DNA of 64,000 nucleotides from Borrelia duttonii Ly. Its GTDB lineage: Bacteria > Spirochaetota > Spirochaetia > Borreliales > Borreliaceae. The stretch covers positions 682,001 to 746,000 of the forward strand of contig NC_011229.1 of the NCBI RefSeq assembly GCF_000019685.1, written 5' to 3'. A program made the position numbers and the translations under genes. Positions 38,880 to 47,296 of the stretch are shown piece by piece; within the stretch, counting starts at the first letter, position 1; each line of letters begins with the position of its first letter. The notes under the pieces are model-generated. The model was not told the DNA's origin. It was given only the letters and a program-made list of their open reading frames with translations, and ran no database searches.

Positions 38880-40277
38880 ATGATGGAAATAAAAGAGATA
38901 TATTTAGATGAACATAATATTGGTAGTCATCTTAAAGAAAAAGATTCTGTTAATTTAGATTTTAAAGTTGTATCTTTTAATATTGGGGATGATAGTTATT
39001 TGGTAGATATCATGCAAGTTAAAGAGATTAGAAAGTCTAATAATTTTACATATGTTCCTAATGCTAAAAAGTATGTGGTTGGGCTTGACAATTTAAGAGG
39101 GGAAATAATTTCTATTATTGATTTGAGGATAATGTTTAATTTGAAAGTCATTAAAAAAGACTTTGAAGATGTTATGGTGCTTAGAAATAACGATCTATTA
39201 ATAGGAGTTATTGTTGATAAGGTTAATAATGTTTTCTCAATTGATTCTTCTTTGATTCAGGATCCTCATCCTATTTTATTTCAGGAAACATTGATACATT
39301 ACATGAGGGGTGTAGTTGAATATGGTTCAAAATTGTACATTGTTCTTGATGTTGGTAAAATTTTCAATTATGATAATGATATAGAAGAAAAAGAAGTTTT
39401 ATTGGAAGACAGTAAAAATACAGGTGATAAGATAGGTACTTCTGAGCATGAAGAGCAGTCGATATCTTTTGATAATAATTCTTTGGAGTTATCAGAGGCA
39501 TCTGCTAGTAATCATGTGTTATCTTCTAAGGATAATTTAGATGATTTAAGGGTGATTAAGGAAAATCTTTTTAAATATTCTTTTAATTCATCCTTGGTAA
39601 GTGACGATTTTTTAAAGAAGATAGGAGTTAAATTAGATATTGCAAATATTAATGATTTAGCTTATGATAACTTCTTAAGTGAATTTTATTCAAAATCATC
39701 GAGTCAATTATGGAATGAGCAGTACTTAAAGGAATTTCAGGAGGAAATTGTTCAACGGCATGTTAATAATATGAGTGATATTGGTACTATTTTAAATGTT
39801 TTTGAAATTGGATGTGGTGAAGGAAAAGAGACAATATCTTTCGTGAATGTTTTATATGAGTCTTATAAAAATCCTTTTAAAGTAACGGCTATTGATAATG
39901 ATTTTAATAAAGTTATAGGTACTTCTAGTCTGGTTTTCTTGGAATCTGAGATTAATTTGAGTGAAATTTATCGAAAAAATTCCTTTGAGCAAGCTTCAGG
40001 AGTTTATAAATTTAAGCCAGAGATTATGAATAGTATTTTATTTGAATATTCAGATGCCATTTTATCAGAATTTCCAGAAAATTTGGGAATTGTGTTTTTA
40101 AGAGATATTTTATGTTTCTTGAATGATGATGGTCAAGTTTTAATTCTGAATGCAATTGCGGAAAAATCTGTTAGAGGTGCTCTTTTGATTTTGGGAGATA
40201 ATGAAGAACTTAAGAATAATGATCTTTTTATAAAAGATAAGTCTGTAAAATATTTTAACCTATATAAAAGGATTTAA
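38880..40277 (+). CDS. cheW3: CheW3, CheW domain fused to CheR-like methyltransferase domain
   Basis: A 465-residue protein. Residues about 25-165 are a CheW scaffold domain (FNIGDDSYLVDIMQVKEIRK, GLDNLRGEIISIIDLR) linking receptors to CheA. After a Ser/Asp/Glu-rich linker, residues about 210-465 resemble the catalytic half of CheR. The SAM-binding segment FEIGCGEGKETIS and the acidic AIDND are present, and FLRDILCFLNDDGQ aligns with the family CRNVLIYF region. The usual N-terminal helical domain of CheR is not obvious. Whether it methylates receptors is unknown. A CheW-CheR-like fusion has been described for Borrelia CheW3. It starts 5 bases after cheA2. Confidence 0.92.
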   Translation: MMEIKEIYLDEHNIGSHLKEKDSVNLDFKVVSFNIGDDSYLVDIMQVKEIRKSNNFTYVPNAKKYVVGLDNLRGEIISIIDLRIMFNLKVIKKDFEDVMVLRNNDLLIGVIVDKVNNVFSIDSSLIQDPHPILFQETLIHYMRGVVEYGSKLYIVLDVGKIFNYDNDIEEKEVLLEDSKNTGDKIGTSEHEEQSISFDNNSLELSEASASNHVLSSKDNLDDLRVIKENLFKYSFNSSLVSDDFLKKIGVKLDIANINDLAYDNFLSEFYSKSSSQLWNEQYLKEFQEEIVQRHVNNMSDIGTILNVFEIGCGEGKETISFVNVLYESYKNPFKVTAIDNDFNKVIGTSSLVFLESEINLSEIYRKNSFEQASGVYKFKPEIMNSILFEYSDAILSEFPENLGIVFLRDILCFLNDDGQVLILNAIAEKSVRGALLILGDNEELKNNDLFIKDKSVKYFNLYKRI

Positions 40278-40288
40278 AGGAGAAATTA

Positions 40289-40774
40289 ATGAGGATAGAT
40301 TATATAGAGCCATTTTTAGATGCTGCTTCTTCAGTTTTAAGAGATATGTTGCTTGTCGATGATATTCAAATGGGCAGTCCTGGGCTTAAATCAATAAATC
40401 AAAAGATAAAGGGAGTTTCTGTTATTGTAGGGCTTGCAGGTTCTGTTGAAGGAAGTATTATTATTGACATGGATATTGATACTGCACTTTTTGTTGCATC
40501 TAAATTAAATTTTGAAGAGTATGTTGATTTTGATGATGAGGAGACCAAGGAAATGGTAGCAGCAACTCTTACAGAAGTTGGTAATATTATTGCTGGTAAT
40601 TTTGTTACTACTCTACATTCTAAGGGTTTTGTGTTTGACATAACACCTCCAGCTTTTATTTATGGGGAGAATATGAAGATAAGTAATAAAGGGTCTGAAG
40701 CATTAATAGTACCTTTTACTTTGCCAGATAATAAAATTATTGAAGTTAATATTGCAATAAGGGAGAGGGTTTGA
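40289..40774 (+). CDS. cheX: CheY-P phosphatase CheX
   Basis: A 161-residue CheC/CheX-family phosphatase that removes phosphate from CheY3. The single active motif is in EETKEMVAATLTEVGNIIAGN, with Glu96 and Asn99 as the catalytic pair, matching the known Borrelia enzyme. The C-terminal beta segment has ALIVPFTLPDNKIIEVNIAIRE. AAAGGAG lies before the ATG. It lies between cheW3 and cheY3 in the operon. Confidence 0.95.
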   Translation: MRIDYIEPFLDAASSVLRDMLLVDDIQMGSPGLKSINQKIKGVSVIVGLAGSVEGSIIIDMDIDTALFVASKLNFEEYVDFDDEETKEMVAATLTEVGNIIAGNFVTTLHSKGFVFDITPPAFIYGENMKISNKGSEALIVPFTLPDNKIIEVNIAIRERV

Positions 40775-40822
40775 TATTATTATGAAGTTGAGAGTGCTTA
40801 TTATTAGAAAAGAGGGTTTAAT

Positions 40823-41263
40823 ATGATCCAAAAAACTACAATTGCTATGGATGCTTCAAATAAACCAAGAGGTATTAATTATGATACAGGGGTTCCTTTT
40901 AATGTTTTGATTGTGGATGATTCGGTTTTTACTGTAAAGCAACTTACTCAAATTTTTACTTCTGAAGGATTTAACATTATTGACACTGCTGCTGATGGTG
41001 AAGAAGCTGTGGTTAAGTATAAAAATCATTATCCTAATGTCGATATTGTTACTCTTGATATTACTATGCCCAGAATGGATGGAATGACATGTCTTGATAA
41101 TATTATTGAATTTGATAAAAATGCTAAAGTAATAATGATTTCTGCTTTGGGGAAAGAGCAGTTGGTTAAGGAATGTTTGATTAAGGGTGCAAAGACGTTT
41201 ATTGTAAAACCTCTTGATAGAGCCAAGGTTCTTCAAAGAGTTATGTCTGTATTTGTCAAATGA
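40823..41263 (+). CDS. cheY3: Chemotaxis response regulator CheY3
   Basis: A 146-residue single-domain receiver with about 25 extra residues at the N-terminus. The acidic pocket VDDS is at 31-34, the phospho-acceptor Asp79 is in TLDITMP, Ser107 replaces Thr in MISALG and Lys129 is in FIVKPLD. It relays CheA2 phosphate to the flagellar motor switch and is dephosphorylated by CheX. It is last in the flaA operon. The stop is 12 bases from that of a converging gene, with no clear hairpin between. Confidence 0.96.
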   Translation: MIQKTTIAMDASNKPRGINYDTGVPFNVLIVDDSVFTVKQLTQIFTSEGFNIIDTAADGEEAVVKYKNHYPNVDIVTLDITMPRMDGMTCLDNIIEFDKNAKVIMISALGKEQLVKECLIKGAKTFIVKPLDRAKVLQRVMSVFVK

Positions 41264-41275
41264 AATTAATGTTGA

Positions 41276-41791
41276 TTATTTATTATTGTTATTATAAAAA
41301 ATCATTTCATTAGTTATTTCGTTTGGATTTTTTGTGAAGTATGATGGATTGAGGTTGAAAATTTCTAATTTGTCTTTATTATCACTTATGTATAGTTCTA
41401 GCTTGTAAAATCCTTTTGTGGTGTATATTAATGCTGAGCTTTTAAAAATTGAATCTATAGTTTTAATTTTAAATATTTTGTATTTTGTAAAATCTTTGTC
41501 AATGATTTCACTTTGAAGTAAGTATTTGTTAGTTTCTCTGTATGTTGGAGTGATTTTTGAGTCATCGATTTTATTTTTTAGAATACTTTTTATGAAATTT
41601 TCTGTTAATTCATATATTTGTATTTCATGTGTACTTTTTGGATGTTGAATATAATATTCTTCTTCTATTAATAAGTTAAAAGCAGAATATTTTTTTATGG
41701 ATTCTGATGATCGTTTTTCTATTGAAGGTGTTATTAATCTTGAATGAATTGATGTGTTAATTATTAAAAACAGTAATATTTTTTTGATCAT
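41276..41791 (-). CDS. Exported protein of unknown function
   Basis: A 171-residue protein with an N-terminal signal (IKKILLFLIINTSIHS). The mature part is charged and likely alpha/beta with no known motif. Its ATG overlaps the stop of the S4/HAMP-like membrane protein gene by four bases, so the two are translationally coupled and may act together in the periplasm and membrane. It is the last of four overlapping minus-strand genes. Confidence 0.65.
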   Translation of the reverse strand: MIKKILLFLIINTSIHSRLITPSIEKRSSESIKKYSAFNLLIEEEYYIQHPKSTHEIQIYELTENFIKSILKNKIDDSKITPTYRETNKYLLQSEIIDKDFTKYKIFKIKTIDSIFKSSALIYTTKGFYKLELYISDNKDKLEIFNLNPSYFTKNPNEITNEMIFYNNNNK

Positions 41792-42837
41792 ATGTTTTCC
41801 TTATTGTTACTATTTATTATTTTCTTTAGTTGCTCAATTTCTAGTGGAAGTTTGCTTTTTCTTTTTGTATTTAATTTATTTTTTAATAAAACATTGTTAA
41901 ATGTTTTTGCCATTTCATATACTTTTTCTTCACTAAAATGAAATGGAATTTGAATTTTTCTATATTCAAATGGGTCTTGTAAAACTTTGTGCATTAATAT
42001 AATTGGGTTTAGAAAACTTGCTTTAAAAAATTTATAAAAATTTGTTAAAAATATTGCAAATGATATGAAAAGGGTAAATAAAAATATTCCTATTACAGAG
42101 TCATTTTTTCTTTGTAAATATTTGTCTATATAGAATTTTGTTTTGTCTATTTCAATAATTTTATATTCACTAGGACTATAATAAAAAAATATATCATCGG
42201 ATTTAGAATATATAGTTTGTTCTTTGTCCTTAATTATAAGTATGAAAGGATATTTTTCTTTAATATAATTTTTTTCAGTTGTGATAGAAATATTTTTTAT
42301 TATATTGAACTCTTGTTTTTCGGGGATTGTATTTGCAAAACCTGAACTTGAGAATATGATAAAAAATATAAATGGAACCAGTGAACTTATTGAAAATGTT
42401 CTGGCAAATGCAATTAAAATTAAATTTTTTTCTTTTGGATTATAATAGATTTCAATCATTAAGTCGTTAAATCTAAGAAGTCTTAAAAATCTTAATTTAA
42501 AGAGTGAGAGTATTATTGGAGTTAAGATTATTTCTTGAGGATTTAGTATATTTTGCATTTGATGGGAACTATAAAATATTAAAGGAACTAGACAATGTAT
42601 TAAGTCGAAGAATAGATTATTTCTTATGTATATTTGTGATTTTTTTAAAAAAAATGCCTTTAAAATTTTATATAAGAAAATAAGAATTAATATTATGTCA
42701 AATAAAAATCCAATGAATATTAAAGCAAATCGAATTTTATATGGCAAAAAAAGTATTATTGATAATTCTTCCATCAAAAATGTAAATATTGATGCTATTA
42801 AAATTGCTTTAAAAAAATTTGAAAATATTTTTACCAT
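41788..42837 (-). CDS. Membrane protein with voltage-sensor-like S4 and HAMP-like tail
   Basis: A 349-residue protein not matching a family I can name. Helices are predicted at about residues 9-31, 36-62, 75-90, 103-123, 138-165 and 247-268. The fourth reads LSLFKLRFLRLLRF, with Lys114, Arg116, Arg119 and Arg122 at mostly three-residue steps, as in S4 of voltage-sensing domains. After helix 5 there is an extracytoplasmic loop of about 80 residues. After helix 6, residues about 272-320 (FLNPIILMHKVLQDPF...EKVYEMAKTFNNVL) resemble a HAMP linker. No pore, kinase or MCP signalling domain follows. It is coupled to its neighbours by overlaps on both sides. A sensory role is an inference. Confidence 0.65.
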   Translation of the reverse strand: MVKIFSNFFKAILIASIFTFLMEELSIILFLPYKIRFALIFIGFLFDIILILIFLYKILKAFFLKKSQIYIRNNLFFDLIHCLVPLIFYSSHQMQNILNPQEIILTPIILSLFKLRFLRLLRFNDLMIEIYYNPKEKNLILIAFARTFSISSLVPFIFFIIFSSSGFANTIPEKQEFNIIKNISITTEKNYIKEKYPFILIIKDKEQTIYSKSDDIFFYYSPSEYKIIEIDKTKFYIDKYLQRKNDSVIGIFLFTLFISFAIFLTNFYKFFKASFLNPIILMHKVLQDPFEYRKIQIPFHFSEEKVYEMAKTFNNVLLKNKLNTKRKSKLPLEIEQLKKIINSNNKENI

Positions 42838-43694
42838 TTGTTTTTCCTAGCTATTTCTAAGAGTTCTTTAATAATTCTTGGATCGTAGTCTTTTGAATTT
42901 GATTGTTTTATTGAAAACCAACTCTCATCGTATCCAATAAATCCTTTTGTTCTGTTATTTTTGATATTTGGAATTTTAGTTCTATTTGAAAAGATTGATA
43001 TTAATGTTGCAATTGGAGACATATTGCTTAAGTGTTCATATTTAAATAGACTTTGAGTTATTATCTTTACTGTGTTATTGTCTAAAAATTCTATTTCTTT
43101 GCTCACTAATTGTGATATGTTTTCAATATTTTGAGGAACTAACTTTATTTCTTTTTCTAAATAAAATTTAATTATTAGGATTCTTAATAATAATAAAATT
43201 TTAATATAGTTTTTTATAATTTTAGAAGAATCAAAAATATTACTTTCTTTTTTGATTAAGTATATTGTGTAAGAATTTTTATCTTCAAAAAGTTTATTTA
43301 TATAGAATGTTATATATCCACTACTTATGATATTAAAATTATATAGAAATTCTTTTCTTAAATAAGGATTTGTTTTAATGGAGTTAAATATTAATTCAAG
43401 ATTATTTTTATTAAATTTTTTATTAAAAAGATCTTTTACAATATTTAGATCAATAGATTCAATATTTGATAAGATAATAGGACTAATTATTATGTTTGTT
43501 TTTTCCTTAACGTATTGAATTAGTGAATCTGTGTCAAATTTAAAATTTTCATTTATAAATGTTGAAATGGTTTTTTTATTATCTTCTATGTATTTGATTA
43601 TTTCAACTTCTTTTTCAAAAACCGACAATCCTTTTATACTTTCATGATTAAATAAGTAGTGGTAAAGATGTGGAAAATATATTTTTAGGTTCAT
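42831..43694 (-). CDS. Conserved protein of unknown function
   Basis: A 287-residue protein, mostly helical, rich in Ile, Asn and Lys. A strongly hydrophobic stretch, IKILLLLRILIIKFYL (about residues 164-179), could be a membrane helix or a buried helix. No signal peptide, lipobox or catalytic motif is visible. The C-terminal part has TKGFIGYDESWFSI. It overlaps the gph gene upstream by 4 bases and the S4/HAMP-like gene downstream by 7 bases, in a four-gene minus-strand unit. Function unknown. Confidence 0.65.
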   Translation of the reverse strand: MNLKIYFPHLYHYLFNHESIKGLSVFEKEVEIIKYIEDNKKTISTFINENFKFDTDSLIQYVKEKTNIIISPIILSNIESIDLNIVKDLFNKKFNKNNLELIFNSIKTNPYLRKEFLYNFNIISSGYITFYINKLFEDKNSYTIYLIKKESNIFDSSKIIKNYIKILLLLRILIIKFYLEKEIKLVPQNIENISQLVSKEIEFLDNNTVKIITQSLFKYEHLSNMSPIATLISIFSNRTKIPNIKNNRTKGFIGYDESWFSIKQSNSKDYDPRIIKELLEIARKNKW

Positions 43695-44353
43695 TTGAGT
43701 ATGTCTAGGAGTTCAAATGGATTATTTAATATGTATTTTGCTCCGTTTTCTTTTAATTCTTGTATTGTTCTAAATCCCCATGAGACTCCTATGGGCAAAA
43801 AACCAGCATTTTGAGCAGTTAACATATCAACGTCACTATCACCAATATATGCTATTTCTTGTGGCATAAGATTGAGTTCTATAATCATATCAAGGGCATT
43901 TTCAGGATCTGGTTTTGCTTCGAATTTTGATGAGTAACCTCTGACTTCAAAAAATTTGATATCTTTAAATATGTCTTTTGTGATTATTAGTAATTCTTCA
44001 TGGTTTTTATTACTTAAAATTCCAATAGGGATTTTAAGTGAGTTTAGTTTTTTCAAAAGTTCTGGTATTCCATCATATGTTTTTGTGTGAAAATATAAAT
44101 TTTGATTGTATGCTTTTACAAATTCTTGATAAAGATTGTCATTAAGGTGCTTGTCATTTAGATCTATATTTAGATGTTTTAGGGTGTTTTCTATTAATTT
44201 GGAATATCCTCTTCCAACTAGGGTATTAAATTCTTCTGTTTTAATTTCTCTATATCCTAATTTTTTTAAAGCAAGGTTCATTGATGATGCAATATCCATA
44301 ATGCTGTTTATTAAAGTTCCATCCATGTCAAAAATGCAAGCTTTGATTTTCAT
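43691..44353 (-). CDS. gph: HAD-family phosphatase, phosphoglycolate phosphatase-like
   Basis: A 220-residue haloacid-dehalogenase hydrolase. Motif I is FDMDGTLINS near residue 7, motif II is ILSNKN near 110, motif III Lys is in SKFEAKPDPENAL and motif IV is YIGDSDVDML. An alpha-helical cap follows motif I. This subtype matches Gph/PgmB/pyrophosphatase-like members, so the substrate is not certain. I use the ATG at 44353, preceded by AAGGGGA at 8 bases; an upstream ATG at 44377 lacks a ribosome-binding site. It is first in the four-gene minus-strand unit. Confidence 0.85.
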   Translation of the reverse strand: MKIKACIFDMDGTLINSIMDIASSMNLALKKLGYREIKTEEFNTLVGRGYSKLIENTLKHLNIDLNDKHLNDNLYQEFVKAYNQNLYFHTKTYDGIPELLKKLNSLKIPIGILSNKNHEELLIITKDIFKDIKFFEVRGYSSKFEAKPDPENALDMIIELNLMPQEIAYIGDSDVDMLTAQNAGFLPIGVSWGFRTIQELKENGAKYILNNPFELLDILK

Positions 44354-44413
44354 ATTGTAAATCCCCTTGAAAGTCATATATCATTTGCTTCATTTTATCA
44401 TTATTTCTATTTT

Positions 44414-44441
44414 TTGTTTATTTTATTATAGTATTTATAAT
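44414..44441 (+). promoter_or_regulatory. Putative promoter of the nucleoside ABC operon
   Basis: TTGTTT at 44414-44419 and a perfect TATAAT at 44436-44441 are spaced 16 bases apart. They lie about 120 bases upstream of the ATPase gene in the only spacer between divergent transcription units here. It fits a sigma-70 type promoter with a weak -35. Confidence 0.4.
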
Positions 44442-44563
44442 ATTTTACATTATTTTTGTTTTTTTTCTAAAGATTCCTTGAAAATATTTGTTTTTAGTTT
44501 TATTATGTCTGGCTAGGGTGTAAATAATGTTATTTAATTTCTTTAAAATTTAGGTTATCTTTG

Positions 44564-46144
44564 ATGCAAAATATATTGGTTTTAGATAAAGTTACTAAAC
44601 GGTATGGCGACTTTGTTGCTAATGATAATGTTTGTATCAATTTTAAAAAGGGAGAGATACATGCAATTCTTGGTGAGAATGGTGCTGGCAAGACCACTTT
44701 AATGAAAATTATTTATGGAATTCACAGACCTGATGGCGGACAAATTTTTTTAAGAGGGCGTGAACTTAAATTGAAAGATTCAAGTGAGTCTATTCGTAGT
44801 GGTATTGGTATGGTGTTTCAACATTTTATGCTAATTCCTAAATTTACCGCAGTTCAAAATATTATTTTAGGATATGAAGATTCAAAATTTGGGTTTGTTA
44901 ATTATGATCGTGTAAAAAAAAAAATAATTCAACTTTCTGAAAAACATGGTTTAAAAATAGATATTGATAAGCCTGTTGAAGATTTAAGCATTGGAATGAG
45001 ACAAAAAATAGAAATACTCAAAGTTCTCTATAGAAATGCAGATATTATTATTTTTGACGAACCTACGGCAGTACTGACTCCTAATGAAATAAATGAATTT
45101 ATGAATGTGTTAAAGATATTGGCTATTGAAGGATATACTGTAATACTTATTACACATAAAATAAAGGAAATAAAATCTGTGGCACAAAGATGTACAGTTA
45201 TGAGTCTTGGGAGAGTTGTTGGAACTTTTGATGTTGCTACTACTAGTGAGGTAGTATTTACTAAATTGATGATAGGTAAAAATACCTTTCTTGATATGTC
45301 TAGGAGACAGAGTATTAATTATACAAATGTTCTTGAAATTAAAAATTTAAAAGTTAAAGATGAGCGAGGTGTTTTAAGAGTTAAAAATATTAGTTTTGAC
45401 CTTAGAGAGGGTGAGATTTTTGGGATAGCTGGGGTTGAAGGAAGTGGTCAAGAAGAGTTGATTGATGCTATTATTGGCATTAGATCTATTTTTAGTGGAG
45501 ATATCATTAAGAAAGTTGATGATAAATTTGAATCAATAAAAGGTCTTACTGTTAAACAAATAATAGATAAAAAAATAGGTCATATTCCATCTGATAGGCA
45601 AAAACACGGACTTATTTTAGATTTTAATATTTTACAAAATATTGCTATTAAGAGTTTTGATGATGTTAAGTATTTAAAAATGAAAGGTAATGATATAGAA
45701 AGTGGTAAAATAAAGTTTAAATTTTTAAATACTCTAAAGAAGCAATTTGTTAATTTTAATTTTTCTGTTCTTAAGAAAATAAGTGAACAACTTGTGATTA
45801 CATTTGATATTAGGCCAAGAGATATCTTGCGTAAAGTTAAAAATCTATCTGGAGGTAATCAACAAAAAGTAATTATTGCACGTGAGATTAATTTGAAACC
45901 CGAGATTCTATTAGCAGTGCAACCGACAAGAGGACTTGATATAGGTGCGATTGAAAATATTTATGAAAAAATTATTGAACAAAGGAATGCAGGAATGACT
46001 GTTCTTCTTGTATCTCTTGAACTTGATGAACTTATTCGTGTTTGTGATAGAATAGCTGTAATGTATGATGGTAAAATTATAGGTGTTTTGGAAGATAATT
46101 TTGATGCAAATATTATTAGTAAAATGATGATGGGTACAGGTTAA
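44564..46144 (+). CDS. ABC importer ATPase, nucleoside/BMP-family type
   Basis: A 526-residue double-ATPase subunit. The first half has Walker A GENGAGKTTL, signature LSIGMRQK and Walker B IIIFDEPTAVLTP. The second half has a degenerate Walker A (GVEGSGQEELIDAI), signature LSGGNQQKV and Walker B region EILLAVQPTRGLD, where the usual DEP is AVQ, a change common in this family. From memory it was first annotated as MglA. The two following permeases are BmpA/RnsB-like, and work on Borrelia BmpD points to purine nucleosides as cargo. An insertion of about 40 residues (about 365-410) precedes the second signature. TTG at 44561 is adjacent to the ATG used. Confidence 0.88.
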   Translation: MQNILVLDKVTKRYGDFVANDNVCINFKKGEIHAILGENGAGKTTLMKIIYGIHRPDGGQIFLRGRELKLKDSSESIRSGIGMVFQHFMLIPKFTAVQNIILGYEDSKFGFVNYDRVKKKIIQLSEKHGLKIDIDKPVEDLSIGMRQKIEILKVLYRNADIIIFDEPTAVLTPNEINEFMNVLKILAIEGYTVILITHKIKEIKSVAQRCTVMSLGRVVGTFDVATTSEVVFTKLMIGKNTFLDMSRRQSINYTNVLEIKNLKVKDERGVLRVKNISFDLREGEIFGIAGVEGSGQEELIDAIIGIRSIFSGDIIKKVDDKFESIKGLTVKQIIDKKIGHIPSDRQKHGLILDFNILQNIAIKSFDDVKYLKMKGNDIESGKIKFKFLNTLKKQFVNFNFSVLKKISEQLVITFDIRPRDILRKVKNLSGGNQQKVIIAREINLKPEILLAVQPTRGLDIGAIENIYEKIIEQRNAGMTVLLVSLELDELIRVCDRIAVMYDGKIIGVLEDNFDANIISKMMMGTG

Positions 46145-46147
46145 ATT

Positions 46148-47296
46148 ATGATTGATAATTCTAGATTTAGAGAAGTCATTATAACATTTATAAGTTCTCC
46201 AATGTTTATTAATTTTTTTTCATTTTTTTTAGGAATTTTAATTGTTGGTTTAGTAGTATTAGTTCTTGGATATTCTCCTTTGAAAATGTATTTTATAATG
46301 ATAGAGGTTATTTTTTTGTCTCCCAAACATTTAGGATATATTATAAGTTATGCTACGCCTTTGATTTTTACAGGGCTTTCAATTGGCATTGCATTAAAAG
46401 TTGGACTTTTTAATATTGGTGTTGAGGGTCAATTTATGCTTGGTTCAATTGCAGCTTTAATAGGTGGAATTTTTTTTGAGTTTTTTCCTTTATTACATGT
46501 GATTGTTGTTTTATTTTTTGCATCCTTAGTATCGGGAATTTTGGGTGTTTTAATTGGGTATTTGAAAATCAAGTTTAATATAAATGAAGTGATTACAGGA
46601 ATAATGTTTAATTGGATTTTATTTCATATAAATAATCTAATTATAGATTTACCCGTTATTAAAAAAGGTGATAGTGATTTATCCAAGCCAATTCGAGAAA
46701 GCGCTTTTATTGATTTTTTTGGTTCTTGGAAACTTTCATCTGAAGGACTTGCTTATAGAGGAGAACATCCATTTATTAATGATTTGTTAAAAGCACCTCT
46801 TAATTTTGGAATAATTATTGGCATTGTTTTTGCTATTTTAATGTGGGTTTTATTGAATAGAACGATGCTTGGATTTAAAATAAGTTCTATAGGATGTAAT
46901 ATTTTGGCGTCTTATCGTGTGGGAATTGATATTAAGAAGGTTTTGATGTTTGTTATGTTTCTTGCAGGTGCTCTTTCTGGTCTTGCAGGTGCTATACAAG
47001 TTATGGGTGTAAATAAGGGAATATTTAAACTTTCTTATATGGAGGGAACTGGTTTTAATGGTATAGCCGTTGCTTTAATAGGTAATAATTCTCCAATAGG
47101 AATAATCTTTTCAAGTATTTTATTCTCAATTTTAATTTATGGTAGTAGCAGAGTTCAAAGTTTAATGGGTCTTTCTTCTTCAATTGTATCTTTAATGATA
47201 GGGATAGTGGTGATTGTGATTTCTGCTAGTCATTTTTTAAGAAAGATATTTTTGGAGGCAATTAAAGGTGTTAAACGCACTAATATTTCTAATTAG
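46148..47296 (+). CDS. ABC importer permease 1, nucleoside/BMP-family type
   Basis: A 382-residue permease of the BPD_transp_2 (branched-chain/sugar/nucleoside) family with about ten helices. Family marks are ATPLIFTGLSIGIALKVGLFNIGVEGQF (about 59-86, the conserved FNIG.EGQ segment) and the EAA-like region IGCNILASYRVGIDIKKVLM with AGALSGLAGA after it. It follows the ATPase by 3 bases and overlaps permease 2 by 29 bases. A substrate-binding lipoprotein is not encoded here; a Bmp-type protein elsewhere would serve. Confidence 0.88.
   Translation: MIDNSRFREVIITFISSPMFINFFSFFLGILIVGLVVLVLGYSPLKMYFIMIEVIFLSPKHLGYIISYATPLIFTGLSIGIALKVGLFNIGVEGQFMLGSIAALIGGIFFEFFPLLHVIVVLFFASLVSGILGVLIGYLKIKFNINEVITGIMFNWILFHINNLIIDLPVIKKGDSDLSKPIRESAFIDFFGSWKLSSEGLAYRGEHPFINDLLKAPLNFGIIIGIVFAILMWVLLNRTMLGFKISSIGCNILASYRVGIDIKKVLMFVMFLAGALSGLAGAIQVMGVNKGIFKLSYMEGTGFNGIAVALIGNNSPIGIIFSSILFSILIYGSSRVQSLMGLSSSIVSLMIGIVVIVISASHFLRKIFLEAIKGVKRTNISN

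Noticed and set aside
40856..41236. 126-codon antisense frame in cheY3
   Set aside because: CheY3 has all its active residues; the antisense frame has no family features and follows from codon bias.
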